Shown here piece after piece: positions 1 to 13,100 of a DNA stretch of 64,000 bases. The translations under genes and the position numbers were made by a program. Source of the stretch: Archilochus colubris (lineage: Eukaryota > Chordata > Aves > Apodiformes > Trochilidae); assembly GCA_023079485.1 (NCBI GenBank), contig CM041084.1:127345292-127409291 (forward strand), written 5' to 3'. The first letter of the stretch is position 1. Every line of letters starts with the position of its first letter. The notes below the pieces were generated by a model. It worked only from the letters and a program-made list of their open reading frames with translations, did no database searches and had not been told where the DNA came from.

Positions 1-1900
1 CTACCCTGCAGCACCCCATTTCTTGCTGCATACAAATCTTTCCATACTGCAACACTCTCTAGAGATGAATGGGACAGAGGGAACTAGGAATAGAACAAAA
101 GGTGATAATCACAATAAACTATCAGCATTTTTTTTAAGTTAAGTGTCTGCACTTAGGAGGAAAAAATTCTGGGTTTCAAGGATGCTATTGCAAGCTTTTT
201 TAACTGCATGCAATAACACTGAGAAACTATCATGCTGAGAATTTTCTGCATATTTCTTTGGGAAGATTTTATGCAGCAGTTGACAGATATTATTCTATGT
301 ATGTATGTTTGTGTTCTGAATAAAAATTCCCATGCTGTGGTGTTATGTTACAAGAGCTCGTGAGAATGTGGTGGAATGGTGAGCACTCATCTATCCAATC
401 CCCTCCCTATGGGCTACTCTGAAGTCCATTTATTTATGACAAGGTAAAATCATTTTTCTGTTTTCTAGCTAGTAGTAAAAAAAATTGGAAGTACACAGCA
501 CACTTATATTTGTAGACATTTTTAAAAATGACAAGTTAGATGTCGAGTGTGAGAAACTTTCTTAAAAGTTACTTCATCTTTCCCTCAGAGTTGGGTGTCT
601 GTCTTCTGAAAAACAGATATTTCTGAAGTTTTTGGAGAGGATCCAAATCAGATCTCTTTCAGTGTGTAGGACCCTAAATTTAAGACAATTGAAGGACAGT
701 TTCATTCTGTTGCATTTTCAGCCCTGGAAAAATCTAACTAATTTACACTGAACTATGGCATTATCATTCCTAAGGCACGCATAAAAAAAGGTACTGTACC
801 AAGGCTACAAAGTTTGCATTCACTTAGAAAAAAAGAAAAAAAAGATAAAGACAAACTCTATCATGATAATTACTTATGACCAGAAATTTTTGTTCACCAG
901 GAACTGTATTATATTCATTATTTGTCTTTTGGCTCAGGTAATTTTCTTTTAATTTCCTAAAAAAAGTAGTATTTCCAGACTTCTTATTTGTTCTGGCAAT
1001 TAACTTTAGTCTATTTATTTTCTTCAAATTTATGTAACTGAAGTAGAAAGACCTTTGAGAGTCAGATTTTGTTTTCCAGGATCTTTCGGAAGTTACAGCA
1101 ATTAAATTACAGATTCTAAACTACTATGAATATAAGAAAGAATGGCAAGTGCACACTTAAAATACTAGTAGCTAAGGACATAATGAAAATTAATAATGGA
1201 AAAGGCACAAGTTGTTGTGATGCTTCCTCAGGGCTGGTATTCTTGTTACAGAAGCAGCCAATAGTGAATGCTCTGGAAAGCAGGGCAATTCATCTATTTC
1301 TACAATACTTTGCTAGAAAGCAAATGTTGGCCTGACCCCAGCTGGTGATTAGGTTATACTGAGGAGTTTGAGGATTGATAGCCCTTGTCATTTTAAATTA
1401 GCACTAAATGTAGCTGAGGATGTTATTCTTATTTGGGTAAATACTGCATTCTTTTTGCAAATCATCCATATTATGGTGTTTGTCTCGTAAAATAGATTGA
1501 GGTCCCCTATTAAACTCCATGCAGTATAAAAAATAGCACATGTAATTCATTTTTACAAGTGTTGCCTTTAACTTTCATCAGTAAGAGCTCTTGACAGGCC
1601 ATTCAGGATTTTCCAAGCCTCTATCAATTCCTATCTTTTTCTTTCTTCCCCTTTCCATACTAAATAGACAAGACTTCTCATCTAACACCAGAAAATGACA
1701 AAAGCATTCATCTGGTTTGTGTTTGGAGTCTGTAGCATCCTTCACAGAGTTTTTCTTTTTTGTTGGAAGATTTACTGTTATTTTATATTTCTCCAAAATA
1801 AATTATGCCAAATATACACATAGATATTTGTCCAAGAATATATCAATCCATCTAATCTTACTTGTGAATGCTAAATGCTTTGGAACAGCTTCTTCACAGG
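1..1900. other. Unannotated AT-rich non-coding DNA
   Basis: I see no gene, RNA gene or recognisable repeat here. The open frames are short (72 codons or fewer), have no recognisable domain and lie in AT-rich sequence with frequent A and T runs. A decayed transposon too old to recognise by eye cannot be excluded. Confidence 0.6.
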
Positions 1901-1945
<45 letters not shown>

Positions 1946-1960
1946 GGGGGGGGGGGGGGC
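1901..1960. repeat. (TG)21 microsatellite followed by a 14-G run
   Basis: About 21 uninterrupted TG dinucleotides run to position 1943, then AA, then 14 consecutive G (1946-1959). Alternating purine-pyrimidine TG tracts can adopt Z-DNA, and an unbroken G run can form a G-quadruplex. Both are typical length-polymorphic loci and sequencing-error hotspots. The plus-strand frame 1717-1944 that ends in repeated Cys-Val is only the translation of this tract. Confidence 0.97.
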
Positions 1961-4900
1961 TGTTGTTAGCATTTTCCAGCCATCAGCCTTGTTTTATTGA
2001 AGTTTCAGCTTATTTGAATAGCTGTAGAGAATGGTATTCCTCTTCCTCAGCTTGATCATATCACCACAGCATGGGTAAAGCATTAGAAGAGCTTTTGTCC
2101 AGTTGTGATAAGTGCAAAAATCATGACCCTGGGAATGAGATAACTCTTTGCCTGGGGAAGGACAAATGCATGCATTTTCTGTGACTGGAGTGTCCCCAGC
2201 TCACCCTTTCCTATAGGTCCAGCTCCTCTTTTCTAGTGACTAGCATTTAGATTTTGCCCTGAAATTCCTCATTTTAATCACCAAAATAATTCCATTGACT
2301 TCAGCAGAACTATGCTTAGAAAAAACACACATACAAGTGTTCTGTTGTATTTTTACAATAATAGGCAGTCACTGAGGCATTAGATGATGTAGATTAAATG
2401 TATAAGCCACTCATCTCCCACCAACCTCATTCTCTTGCAGACAATTTAAAATTTTGTGGTTGATGCGCGGAAGATGGGAAAATACAATGAGGAAAATGTC
2501 ACGCATCTCCTCAGAATTGCTAAATACCTTCAGCTAGCTTTTCGTATTATATTTGCCCCTTCAGAGGTCTACTAATTAAGCAGGAACTGGAGACTTGTCA
2601 AGATTATGAGAGAACTGCTATGACATAACCATAATTCTCGGTGACATTTCACTTTCCCCATCCAGAAAAATCTATCACGCTTCCTGAGATGTGACCTTCA
2701 TCTTGTTAAATGAATACTATAGCAAAGAGCTCGTTTGACCTCTTACCTGCCCTCCCCTCTCCACCCTCTGCCTGGCCTCAGCAAGTCTGTCAAGCTTGTT
2801 TGCTTCATACTAATTAGCTTGATCTCTTTGGTGATTTTTCCCTTAGCACACTACCTTTGCTTTTGCCTCTTTTCAGTTTGCATGTAGCTCTTTGGACCAC
2901 ACAGTTTTTTCTTTATGACTACCTAACTCGTCCATCAGATTCCTCTCTTTTTTTCTTCAACCTTGGTGTGAAGCTCCTTATTTAGCTCCACATTTGTCCT
3001 CTCCCAGTACATTCCTTGCTACCTGAGAAGGGGTGCACACAGGTTTCTTACTCTAGTCTTTATTTCTTGGGATTTTCTGTTCCCTTAGTCCCACTCCTTA
3101 GCTCATTTGCTTTTTACGACCATGTAGCTCATCCTCTGGAGAAAAGCAAGTCTGACTCCAGCATCTTTTTGTTCTCCTTCTCCTCATTTAGCATTCATTT
3201 TTGCTGCAATCTCAGACCTAATGAGATTGTGATCAATGCTTCCCAAGTTGCCCCCTGCCTACACGTCTTCAATCATACCTTGGTTGTATAATGTACTGTG
3301 CTCTTCTTTCTGTCAGTTGGTGAACGTATATAGTTACTGTTAAAAGCAATCTGGAATAACAAAACAAAGCTTTACTTTCCCTTACATTTAATAAAGTGGA
3401 ATCTACCTTGGTAATTACAGAACTTCCTTTGCATTCTTTCTCGTGTGAGTGCTGTGATTTATGTGTTTTGTTTGTTTTGTTTTTTGCACAGTCACTTTAG
3501 AATCCAGATCTTTCTATTTTGGAAACCCAATACATTCCAGCTTTTAGTCTACTCAAGAAAAAAAAGCAAAACAAGTATGACAAAATACCCTTTCACACAC
3601 AATTATCTACCAGGCAATCACGATCCCATAATATTATCATACAAAATAACCAGCTCTCAGGCAACATTAGCTTATCCCCACAATCCATGTGGGCATGACT
3701 TTCTTTTACAAGATACCCTGGATTTCATAGGTGGAGGGGTGCACCTAGGGATGTTGTGGTTGGTTAGCATTGTAATTAACCAAATTTAATCAGTGTTTGA
3801 ATAAAATGCTGGAGCAGGCACGAAAGTGCTGCGATGCCAAGTGAAAACATCGAGGCTCCTCTCTGCCAGATGAAAACCCATGGCTAGAGTTCCTCCAGCT
3901 GTGCTAATTTACAGCAGCTTAGGGCTCCTATGCTTTGCATTTGTTCAAGAGAAGGGTCTGACTTGTTGGCTGTGATGATAAACTGTCTCCTTTCAAAAGA
4001 CAAAAATCACATCCACACCTTCGGCTCAGCGAAAGGCTCTCATTTAAACTTCCAGGAGAGAAAACTTGGGGTTTCCCTAATGCAGTCATAAACAAATGTA
4101 TTTTGCCCTAAGGACTGACAGCAAAAAAGATGAGTCCCATGCCTCAAAAGATTTTGAGGTTTTGACTTTTTTGACTTTTGTTTTTTGTTTTTTTTTTAAG
4201 CCTTACCTCCGTTGTGTGCCTTTTCCTTTGTACATTATTTGTCTTAGACTGGTAGCTCTCTCTGACAGCTTGTGTGTTATATCTGAATGCTTTTTCCACA
4301 CTGTACAAGCTATGACAACACAAATCGTCTGGACGGATTACAAGGGAATGGCACAGACCATGCTTTTCATGCCACAAAGCAGTGGAGAAGGGGCTGTGGC
4401 CAAGGAGGGGTTGCCAGAGGACCCCTTCAGGCTCCCTCTGCCCAACCTGGAGCACTTGGGGCACCAGGAAAGAGGTGGTGTTTCACTTCCAGGACTTCAG
4501 GGGCTTTGGGGATCTGCACAGGAGTCAAAACCAGTTTATGATCAGACCTCTGCACATCTCTGCCATTATGGAAAGGTAATAAATATCAGGGAAGGGAAGG
4601 ATATCGCACACTTTTTTTGAGAAAAACTGAAAGTCCTATGCCACAGGCCAAATATAGAACTCCATTAACCATTGTGAAGCACTGTTGATGAGTTGAGTAA
4701 AAGAACAGCCCAGGAGGAAATTAATAATTCTATATTAAGTGCAGGGCTTGGATGGTGTTTGGTAAATAAAGCCTGGAGTCATGCATTGACTGATGGCGAA
4801 AAAACAAAATACTGAATAACTACCAGTTCAGCAAACACCATCCATCCTGTGCAGGGAAGAAAGATTTTTGCCTATGAACTAAAGAGAACGTTATCACTTG

Positions 4901-7190
4901 ATCAAAATTACATCAGAATGTCAGGCACAAAAAGGGGCCAAATACATTTTCACAGCATCTGAGGTCCGTTTGTTTTCTGATTTGGGGGGGGTCTTCACCA
5001 GTTTCTCTGAATATAGCCCATTTATGTAGTTGGAACTTTGTTGTTGTATTACTAGGAAAGTTTAAAAAGAAGCGTCTTACACTACCCCCATCTGCTTCAA
5101 CACTATGCAAGTTTACCTACATCTCTAAATTTTCTGGTTACAGCAAGGCTTGTCAGCTAATTATGATATACTGCTGAAGGGGGAAAAGATCTGGATCTTC
5201 TTGCTTAAGGGACAGAGAATGGCTCTCTCTAGGCTTCTAATGGTTTAGAGATGTCTGGGTAAAGCATCGCCTTTCTCCACCTCCATTCTGGGAGAGGGAG
5301 AGCTGATCCAGTCCCTCTTACTGGGGACTACAGATAGGGTCCATCCCCTTCCCTTCCACAGAGACCGTGTCTTGGTGCTTCTGCAGCAGCCTGAGCAGCT
5401 GCTGCTCCTGGTCCTGGGTGGTTCTGGTCCTGGGTGGTCTTTCTCAGTGTTCATGTTCAGCCTTTCCAGCACAACAAACCCAGACCCATACCAAATTTTC
5501 AGCATGCATATCTCACTCAAAGCTCTAGCTGACATTTTGGAAGAGGTGGAAGGGAAAACAAGGAAAAGCAGCAGCAGCATTCTTTGTACTTTGAGCCTTT
5601 CTCTTGCCAAATTTCAAAGTTTTTTTGCACAAGATAGGCAGCTTAGAGCTTCTAAAGGTGAAGATGGAAACAAAGATGACAAAGAAAAGGAAGGAGATGC
5701 ATGAGGACAGGAACGAGAAAGAAGAGAAGAGGTTATCACAGAAAAACTTCTGGAAAGGTATACAAATAATGTTTCACTGCCTGATCTGCCATGACTTTCA
5801 TTCAAGTCAACAAGACTGACTGCTCAGACTGAGCCTTACAAAGACAAAATTGCACATAATAAATGAGTTGTGACTGAAAATTAGAAAGACACACCAGTAA
5901 TGGAGAAGCCTCTGAGGTGACTGTGGGAAACTGATAAACAGGTGTCAGAGGTGAAAAGATTTGGTGAAAGGAAGCAAGGCAGAGCAGGGCTGCAGAGCTG
6001 GGAAAAGCAGGCAGACACCAAGCCATAGAAGCGATGACAAGAAACAGAAGTCTGCCCCAGAGGAGCTGCTAAGCTCAGGGAGTAACTCAAAATTTAAGGA
6101 TTCCAAGGGTGGATTTTAGTACTTTACTACATGATCAAGCTACTTGGAAGTAATAAGATTATACAAGTAACAATGTCATTCAACAGAAAGATTGGAAACG
6201 ACAATCGATATAAATCTGTACATCCTCTTTCAGAGAAGTGATCATAGAAGTTAATGAAATGCAGATAAGTGCCTTAGGTTTTCCTCTTTTCATGTATCCT
6301 CTTATCTTGTCATTGAAAACTCAAAATCAGTCTGAGTTACCTAAAGTGGCAATACCGTATCCTTAATGTTTGATTAATTTGTTGTGAAATACTGTCAAAA
6401 TAATAATTTGAAAGGGAAATTTGAAAATGTCATATAGTAAACGCACATTTTACTTATTTTAATGTTTGTTGATTTGAGACTTCGAGGGCTACATGGTAAA
6501 TATTCAGTTTGGCTGGCACAAACTGTGCAGGAATCTAATAGAAAGCAATATTGTTGAAAATGGATATCAATTGAAAACAGAGAGCAGTGTCAACTATTCC
6601 CCACTGGGAGCAGACAACAATAAAACCAGTCAAGCATTACACAGTTGAGCCTGCCAAATGTCATTAGAGTGTAGAAAAAAGTAAAGGCACATACGATGAG
6701 GGGGGAAAAAAAAAAAAAAAAAGAAGAAAAAAAAAGCACTTGCCTTATTTATGTTTTTCCCCTGGACACTTTAGTAGGATAAAAATGGGGGTGAGGGAGC
6801 GAGAAGGTGTGGAACCCACAGTTTAAAATCATTACAATAGTGTTGCCAGATAATCTGGGGAAATATATCATCCTATTTGGAAATAAGGAAACCAGAAAGA
6901 TTGGTTTCAATGCAATTTGATGTGTCTCAATTGCAAAGACATCTCCCAACAATTGTGCAGCAAATTACATTTGAGCATGATTTTAATTTTTAATTTTTTT
7001 TTCTTTCCTAAGTCTTAATATCCAGATTATAGTACTAGGTGGATAATTGGGAAAATTTATTTTTAAGCTCTGCTGAAACAACAATTTTTAAAAATACAGT
7101 AGTATTAATAGCACAAACATATGATTTTTACACCTCATAGTTACAAGGGGAAGATTCAATATTTGAAGCAACCCTTGGTTCAAAGTGCGA
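1961..7190. other. Unannotated non-coding DNA with small simple repeats
   Basis: No gene was recognised. Contents: pyrimidine-rich sequence around 2.7-3.3 kb; an unexplained 174-codon open frame at 4096-4620 (see rejected items); a 17-bp unit (TCCTGGTCCTGGGTGGT) in two tandem, nearly identical copies at 5406-5438; and an A17 run at 6706-6722. The block 6440-6670 has AACAATA-type motifs and few runs, and is noted separately as a possible conserved non-coding element. Confidence 0.5.
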
Positions 7191-7405
7191 AGGAATGATG
7201 CTCCACGGGGTCGGGGAGGGGGCGCCCCGGCCCCACCGCCCCCCGCCCTCCCCTCTCTGTCGCGACTCGGTCGGACAAAGGGCGACAGCGGCGGCGGCGG
7301 CTCCCCGCGGCGGGCTGCAGCTCCACCTAGTGTAGGGCCGGGGAGGAGCGGGGAACATCCATGGTCCTGCAGAGCATCCCTGACCAGCTGTCCCGGAGAG
7401 TGAAC
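7191..7405. promoter_or_regulatory. Isolated CpG-island-like block
   Basis: Roughly 200 bp of very GC-rich sequence (by eye about three quarters G+C) with about 20 CpG dinucleotides, set abruptly in AT-rich, CpG-poor DNA. It holds a short (CGG)4 run, CCCCGCCC (a GC box on the minus strand) and CCGCGG. CCAAT-type motifs follow on both strands (AACCAATCCC near 7416, GCGATTGG near 7441). This combination is typical of TATA-less vertebrate promoters. No coding exon is recognisable. The overlapping Pro/Gly/Ala-rich frames on both strands (7088-7426 minus, 7185-7403 plus) look like by-products of the GC content. It could be the promoter or first exon of a non-coding RNA, an alternative promoter of a gene spanning the window, an orphan CpG-island enhancer, or a retroposed 5' end. 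Confidence 0.6.
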
Positions 7406-7496
7406 TTTAGAGTGAACCAATCCCACCCCCTTCCATCACAGCGATTGGTGTGATTTGCAAAAGAGCTTCTGCTGAAGGAGAAAAACATCTAAGAGC

Positions 7497-7600
7497 ATCA
7501 TAGAATGTTAGGAGTTGGAAGAGACCTCTAGAGAATATCTAGGTCAGTCTTAGAACTTCTAGCTCAGCCCCTTACAGAATCACGGTAAATCAACCATGTT
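7497..7600 (-). mobile_element. CR1 LINE 3' tail fragment (5'-truncated)
   Basis: The plus strand reads CATAGAATGTTAGGAGTTGG followed by a GAAGAGACCTCTAGAG-type segment. This is the complement of the avian CR1 3' untranslated end, so the element lies on the minus strand. About 100 bp are recognisable. CR1 copies are usually severely 5'-truncated and make no target-site duplication, as here. The sequence is clearly diverged, and the inner boundary near 7600 is approximate. Confidence 0.8.
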
Positions 7601-9892
7601 TTAATTGCATTGCTGGCTCCTGTTGTAGGCATGGGAAAGAGAAGAAGTCTTCTTTGCAATTAACCTTCTCCAAGATGCTTGGACTTACAGATCTCAAAAA
7701 TCATGTAATTTGGGAGTTTCTGTTTCAAGGATGAAATCTGGTGTCTGTTTTCATCTGTTGTACCAATCAGGTTCATTATTCAGATTACCCTTGTTTTGTT
7801 AGTGTGCCAGCACACACCTCTAGCAGATCCAGGTTTCCCCTGTTAGCTCTCAGCATCAAATAACCTTCCAAAGCAGGAGTTTCTGCTTCACCAACTGCAA
7901 GATGAATTCAAATAAAGGACCTGGTGCTTGTTTGAGTCACCTCTTCAGAGATACTTTTTATGTTCATATTTAATGTCTGGTGATAGGCAAATGGTCTAGA
8001 AAAAGATTTATTTCTCTCTCTGCTTCAGGCAGAGACTAAAGGTCCTCTCACCTAACAGCGAAACACTCCTGATCTCATCACTGCTGATGCTTGACCTGCT
8101 GCAGATCCCCATCAGTGTCCCTGCATTTCAGGACACATCAGGGAAAATCTACCTCTCTAAAGCTCACACTGATCAGCTACTGCTATTACCAGAGGGTCCC
8201 TGTGATTTTTATTGTGCATTTGGGTCATTCTGAAATCCCTGGCAGTAGATAGCACACCACGTGAGGTATCATGGGGCTGACATCAAATACACTCATTGCT
8301 CCATAAGGATCTTTATGGTCCACCCAATTAAAAAGATTTTATGAAGAGAAATTATAACCTGCTGAGAACCACAATGTGTGTGTATATATAATATATATAT
8401 ATATTTATATATGCAAAGTCAGTTAGCTATGTTGTTGCATAGTAAAATCTTTGAATCCCAGGTCAGAATAGCAGGGTACACATTAAGCCCATGAAGCAGA
8501 CCAAATATACCTTTACCATGTGTTAATGTAGTTGATATTTCAGAACTAATTCTCTGGAACTAAAAGAGGCTGCACCCTGTTAAAATTCCCACATTACCAT
8601 GGCAAATATTATTTCCTTTTGAATGCAGTTGTAAAAATTGGAAGCAAGGAAATTCACAGGCTGAAACATTGTCTAGATAACATTAAGGTCCATGTTGCTT
8701 CCAAAGCCTTGCGTGGTTTTTAGCCACATGTCTCCCACTGATTTTAATGGGATTTGCATGGCTAAAATACTGTGCAGTGCTTTGAAAATGTATCCCTAAG
8801 GGTCTGTCATGAATTCATAAAGCCCCAGAATTTCTGAGTTAAAACCAAAATACTATGTTGGCTGATTTTACAGGCTTGTTACTACTCTCCTAATTAAAAT
8901 ATAGCTTAGTTGGGTAAAAGGTCTATTCTAATTTTGTGTATAGCATATATGTGTAGAATTTTAGTGCATGTATAATTTAAATGGTTGTGTTATTTACACC
9001 ACAAAAGAGCTGTGTTACGTGCACTTCCTAATTTTCATAACACTTTCATTATACTTTGGATAGCAAGCCCCAAACAATGAATAAAATCTCTACTGTTCTT
9101 TCAATGAGCTCGTAAATGTCACTGGAGAAATTGCTGTCATGTTAAGGGTGAGTTGGTTTTGTGGTGCACTTACACTACTTATTGACAGAACAGTTTGTTC
9201 TGATATAAGATTACTACATTTTTCTTTAAAATGTTTTACATAGCATTATATCATTAAGGATCAAGAAAACCAACCACGCCAATCAATATCTCACAAAATG
9301 TTGGGTTTCTGATGAATGCACAAAATTAAGGAAAGTCAATGGGAAGGCTGCTTCTCTTTCATTCTCCTGCCTCACCAGAAGGATCTCAGGTCAACATTGT
9401 CATTATATTAAGTGGCCCATGAACAGCCATTATGTCAGGTCAGCAGTAGCAAACTGGTGCTAGAGCCTGTAAGCCAATTTCTTAATGCTTTTTATTACCA
9501 TGCCCACAAAATTTGCAGGTATAATATAACTACCTCTTTGCAATTGCATCCATTTCTTCCATCAAGCTTTAAAACTCACAAAAAATATTAAAATCTTTGC
9601 TCATGCTACAAGGTAGAATAAGTCTTGAGAGTACTAGTTTTAAAAACAGATCGAGAAAAGAAGTGGCTTTCCAGGTTCCCAACTAAGCAATGGTAAAGCA
9701 CAGCAAACTCTCTAGACATGACCAACAGAACCAGCCCAATCCACAGAAGCAAATCACCTCCCAGGAATCCAGTCCTCTTAAAAATTCTTATTTCTTATTT
9801 TCCTACCAACAGGACTCTTAATGTATGGAAGTTACCCTGAAAGATTAATAATCCCTGGCAGGTGTTCTTTAATAATGACTGGTTTCATATCT
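7601..9892. other. Unannotated non-coding DNA
   Basis: No gene or RNA was recognised. Apart from the TG/TA tract annotated at 8376-8416, I see only ordinary AT-rich sequence without long open frames. Confidence 0.55.
8376..8416. repeat. Compound (TG)n/(TA)n microsatellite
   Basis: A short TGTGTGTGTA stretch passes into an interrupted TATATA tract that ends in TTTATATATG. It is a simple-sequence repeat of about 40 bp with no other content. Confidence 0.9.
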
Positions 9893-10192
9893 CAGTGGTC
9901 CACAAACTGTAGCCCATGGCTGTGTAGTGGCCCAAAAGCCTCAGATAAGTAGCTGCAAATACGTTACAGACCATAATGAAAAGCAAAATGTACAAACTTA
10001 TATTATACTCAAGCATTCCATGCTTCTATTTTCCATGTAGGTTTTCTGATTTGCCAGGAGGAAGTTTTCAGCAAAGTACAATTTGCAGAGTTGCTTTGGG
10101 CCCTGCTTTGAAAAATACCCTGGTAGGATGCTCACATGGCAGCTGAGGGTTAAAGGTGGTTCACTGGTCTAGAAAAACCTTGGGGGCCACTG
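9893..10192. mobile_element. hAT/Charlie-like DNA transposon relic (non-autonomous)
   Basis: A 300-bp unit begins CAGTGGTCCACAA and ends with the imperfect inverted complement of CAGTGGCCCCCAA, matching at 11 of 13 positions. The 5' end (CAGTGG, then CAAACTGTAGCCCATGG) closely resembles the termini of vertebrate hAT-Charlie elements, which start CAGTGG or CAGGGG. hAT insertion makes an 8-bp target duplication. The flanks are TCATATCT and CCTTAGCT (5 of 8 matching), consistent with an old, decayed duplication but not proof. There is no open frame of useful length inside, so this would be a MITE-like, non-autonomous copy. Orientation cannot be assigned. Confidence 0.6.
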
Positions 10193-13100
10193 CCTTAGCT
10201 AATTCTGGGCAATGTATTTTCTCTGAAATCATCAACCCTTGAATTTTAACTCTGATACTCATTACCATTCTTTTAAATACCATAAAAATTAAAAAAACAG
10301 TGCATGAACCCTGAAAGGCAATATCCCGTGGCCTCACATGTGCATAACATTTCTCCTCCTCTCCTTTTTTCTTTCCCTTTCTTCCTCCCCTCTAATCTCC
10401 CTTCTTGTTGATTGGTCTTTGATAAAGAATAACATACAAGATGCAGAACTAACACAGGCAATCAACCACAAAAGAGTAAAGCCATACAGGAGTCAGTGAC
10501 TGCCAAGATTCTTTGCTTGTTTCATTCTTAATTTGGATCCCCAAGGAATTTTCTGTTTGCCAGAGACACACTGGACCTTTCTGATTGAACACGCTTTAAT
10601 TCTCCCAAGAAAAAAAAAACCAAGGTCTTTGATTTTGAAAGAAAATTGTAATCTGTATTGTCATCTCTGAGTCTCTCTTTGTCAGCAAGGCTGGAAGAAT
10701 ATGCTCTGATCAAATATTTGGATGTGTGCTTTTCACTCCGGAGCTGAGGACCTCAGGTCCATGATATATCTTGGATAGTGGCCAAGTTTAGATCCCTAAT
10801 AATTTAAAGCAATGAGCACCTGCTTCAAAGGGGGGGGGGAAGACATTTCTTTCTTACTATTTGCTTGGATAAGATCATCAAAATCTTTTACTGCTTTGAA
10901 TTGAAATGTAATAGCTGTAAGGCTGAGAATTGAAATCTTGTACTAAGCACTTCATTGCTGCAGAATTTTAATGTTAGGTTTTTTCCCTGTCAAAACCAGA
11001 GCCATCCAATGCCTTTTCAGATTTCTGAGTCAGGTACTTTGCCTCATAAGACCTGTTGCTTAGCTGCCTACCACTAGCATACTTTTGATGATGTCTAAAC
11101 ACTGTGTGTGTATTTATACACATCCTTCATTAGATCTATACATTTGTGAAGGGGGGTTATGTATATGTCTGTTCTGGAAATTCTTACAGCTGTAACACCC
11201 ATGTAACTTCTGCAACAGTATTTTAGACTAAGGATCACTGCAGATCAATCTGCACCCATTTCAGACTCAAGTTGGTTTTAAACAGCGTGCCATCCATCTT
11301 TGAAGAAATTAACAGTCTTTTGCTGCCCATAAACTGCAAAAAGAAAAAAGTGTCTTTGAAGATGCATGAAGTGAAAACTGCATGAAGACCATTCTCAGGT
11401 CATCCTCAGAGAGCAGCCTTGTTCCTTGGGCTGCTTTTGAAACCACACAAGCTTCCCCCAGTAGTGTTTCACAGAAAATGAGGCACCTCTCCCATGGTTC
11501 CACTAGCACTGTCAGACATTTTAATTTTCCAAGCAAGACAAGGTTTTGGTTGCCCATACCCTGAGTTTTATTCAAAGGGTGCAGATGGCCTACAGCAACA
11601 AACATCTGGGAAGATGGTTTGATGGTCTATTTCAGCAGCTCCCAGGAGATGAGCTGAGAAGCACTGTGTCATACAGGATGAGCTGAATGCAGGTGCTGGG
11701 GAAAATCTGAAGGTAAAGTTAGTTTTGTAGGCAAAAGCAGGGAGGAGGATTTAGTGCAGCAGCTACAGAGACAGAGATGATCTCAACAGTGGAAGAGAGG
11801 TAATTGCTGGGCAATTTCGAGATGCTAGATTGGAACCAGGAGGCTGGGCTGCAGCCCTTGCCTCTGGCAGGTGGTCTCAGCTGCAGGTGGGGATGGTGGG
11901 ACCAAGGGCTCCTGGGCAGAAGGTGCACCTGTAGCTTCTAATTAGAGGTTTCTGAACTGATTCACCAAGTCACAGCCTGAGGACTGCCCTCACAGAGTGC
12001 TTTACTGAAAAAGGGTCATATCTGCTGCAGGAGATGACATCTCTTCTCTGCTTCTCCAAGCAGTAGTATTTGGGCTTCTTTCAGTTAACATAAGGGACAC
12101 CCCCCAGACCTCACCAGGGACAGAGAATATCTCCAGTTTCCTATCTTTGGGCAATAGCTTTGAGTTGGATGCTTTTGTTTTATACTTCTAAAATGACAAT
12201 ATCTTTTCTGTTTACAACTTTTTAGGTAAAAAATGAGTTGCAAGTAAGGAACAAGGAAAGAATACCAAAAGAGATGTTCAAAGCTGGAGGATTTGCTTCT
12301 TTTACATACTCAAAGTAATTTGCTGGGCAAGAAGATAATCTACAAAACTTGCCTCAGAACTCAGTTTCCAAAAAAACTGTTTTAGGAAAGGGTAATAAGG
12401 TGACTTCATGTTTCTGAGGGCTTTCATGAATAGTGAGAATGATTGTCTGTTCCTGTAGATTCAAAGATGAGCTTTTTTCCCATAACTGCTCCTCGAACAG
12501 AATAGTCCATATTTGACAAGTTAGAAGCATTAGAGAATAAATTCACAGAGATGAAAATAGAATTTAAAAAAAAAAAAAAAAAAAGTTTTCCTTAGACTTC
12601 AAAGCAGATAAAAAGGATTCAAGGAAGTTTGATCTTTATTTTATAAGTATGTACAAGAGAAGGAGAGAACGAAGGCAACAGTCAAAGGGAAGTCTAGTTT
12701 AATATTTCTCTTGTGGGTATACGTAATGAGAAGTGGAACGTCACAATTCCTCAGTGTTCTTAGGGTAGCAATTCACTGCCATGAAATTATACCTGGCTTC
12801 TGAGAAAATTCCTTTGCTTCTCTGTGCTTGTCTGAGGTATGACAACCTGCTCTTGACGATCACAGATATATTGAGCTGGATGGATTATTCCTAGAGAAAT
12901 TAAAAGCTAACAGAGATGTTTTTTAAACTTTCCACCTGAAAGGCAGTATATTTTCTATAGAAAAACCAATAGAGAAGTTAGTTTTTAAAGCAAAACCTTG
13001 TAAAGTCTTCCAGTTTCTAAGAAGACAGACAAAAAAGAATGGGTGGATAGTGTTCCGATTTGAACAAAAGAGCATTTCAGTGTTTACCACTTGCAAAAAA

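Noticed and set aside
1717..1944. Open frame ending in repeated Cys-Val
   Set aside because: Translation of the TG microsatellite.
4096..4620. 174-codon plus-strand open frame
   Set aside because: No recognisable domain; overlapping open frames in other phases; near the upper end of the length expected by chance in 64 kb of AT-rich DNA.
7088..7426. 112-codon minus-strand frame through the CpG block
   Set aside because: Pro/Gly/Ala-rich translation explained by GC content; the antisense frame is equally open; no known protein.
12720..12900. Possible old LINE 3' end (CTGGATGGATTATT)
   Set aside because: Only one short segment is similar; no supporting terminal sequence.
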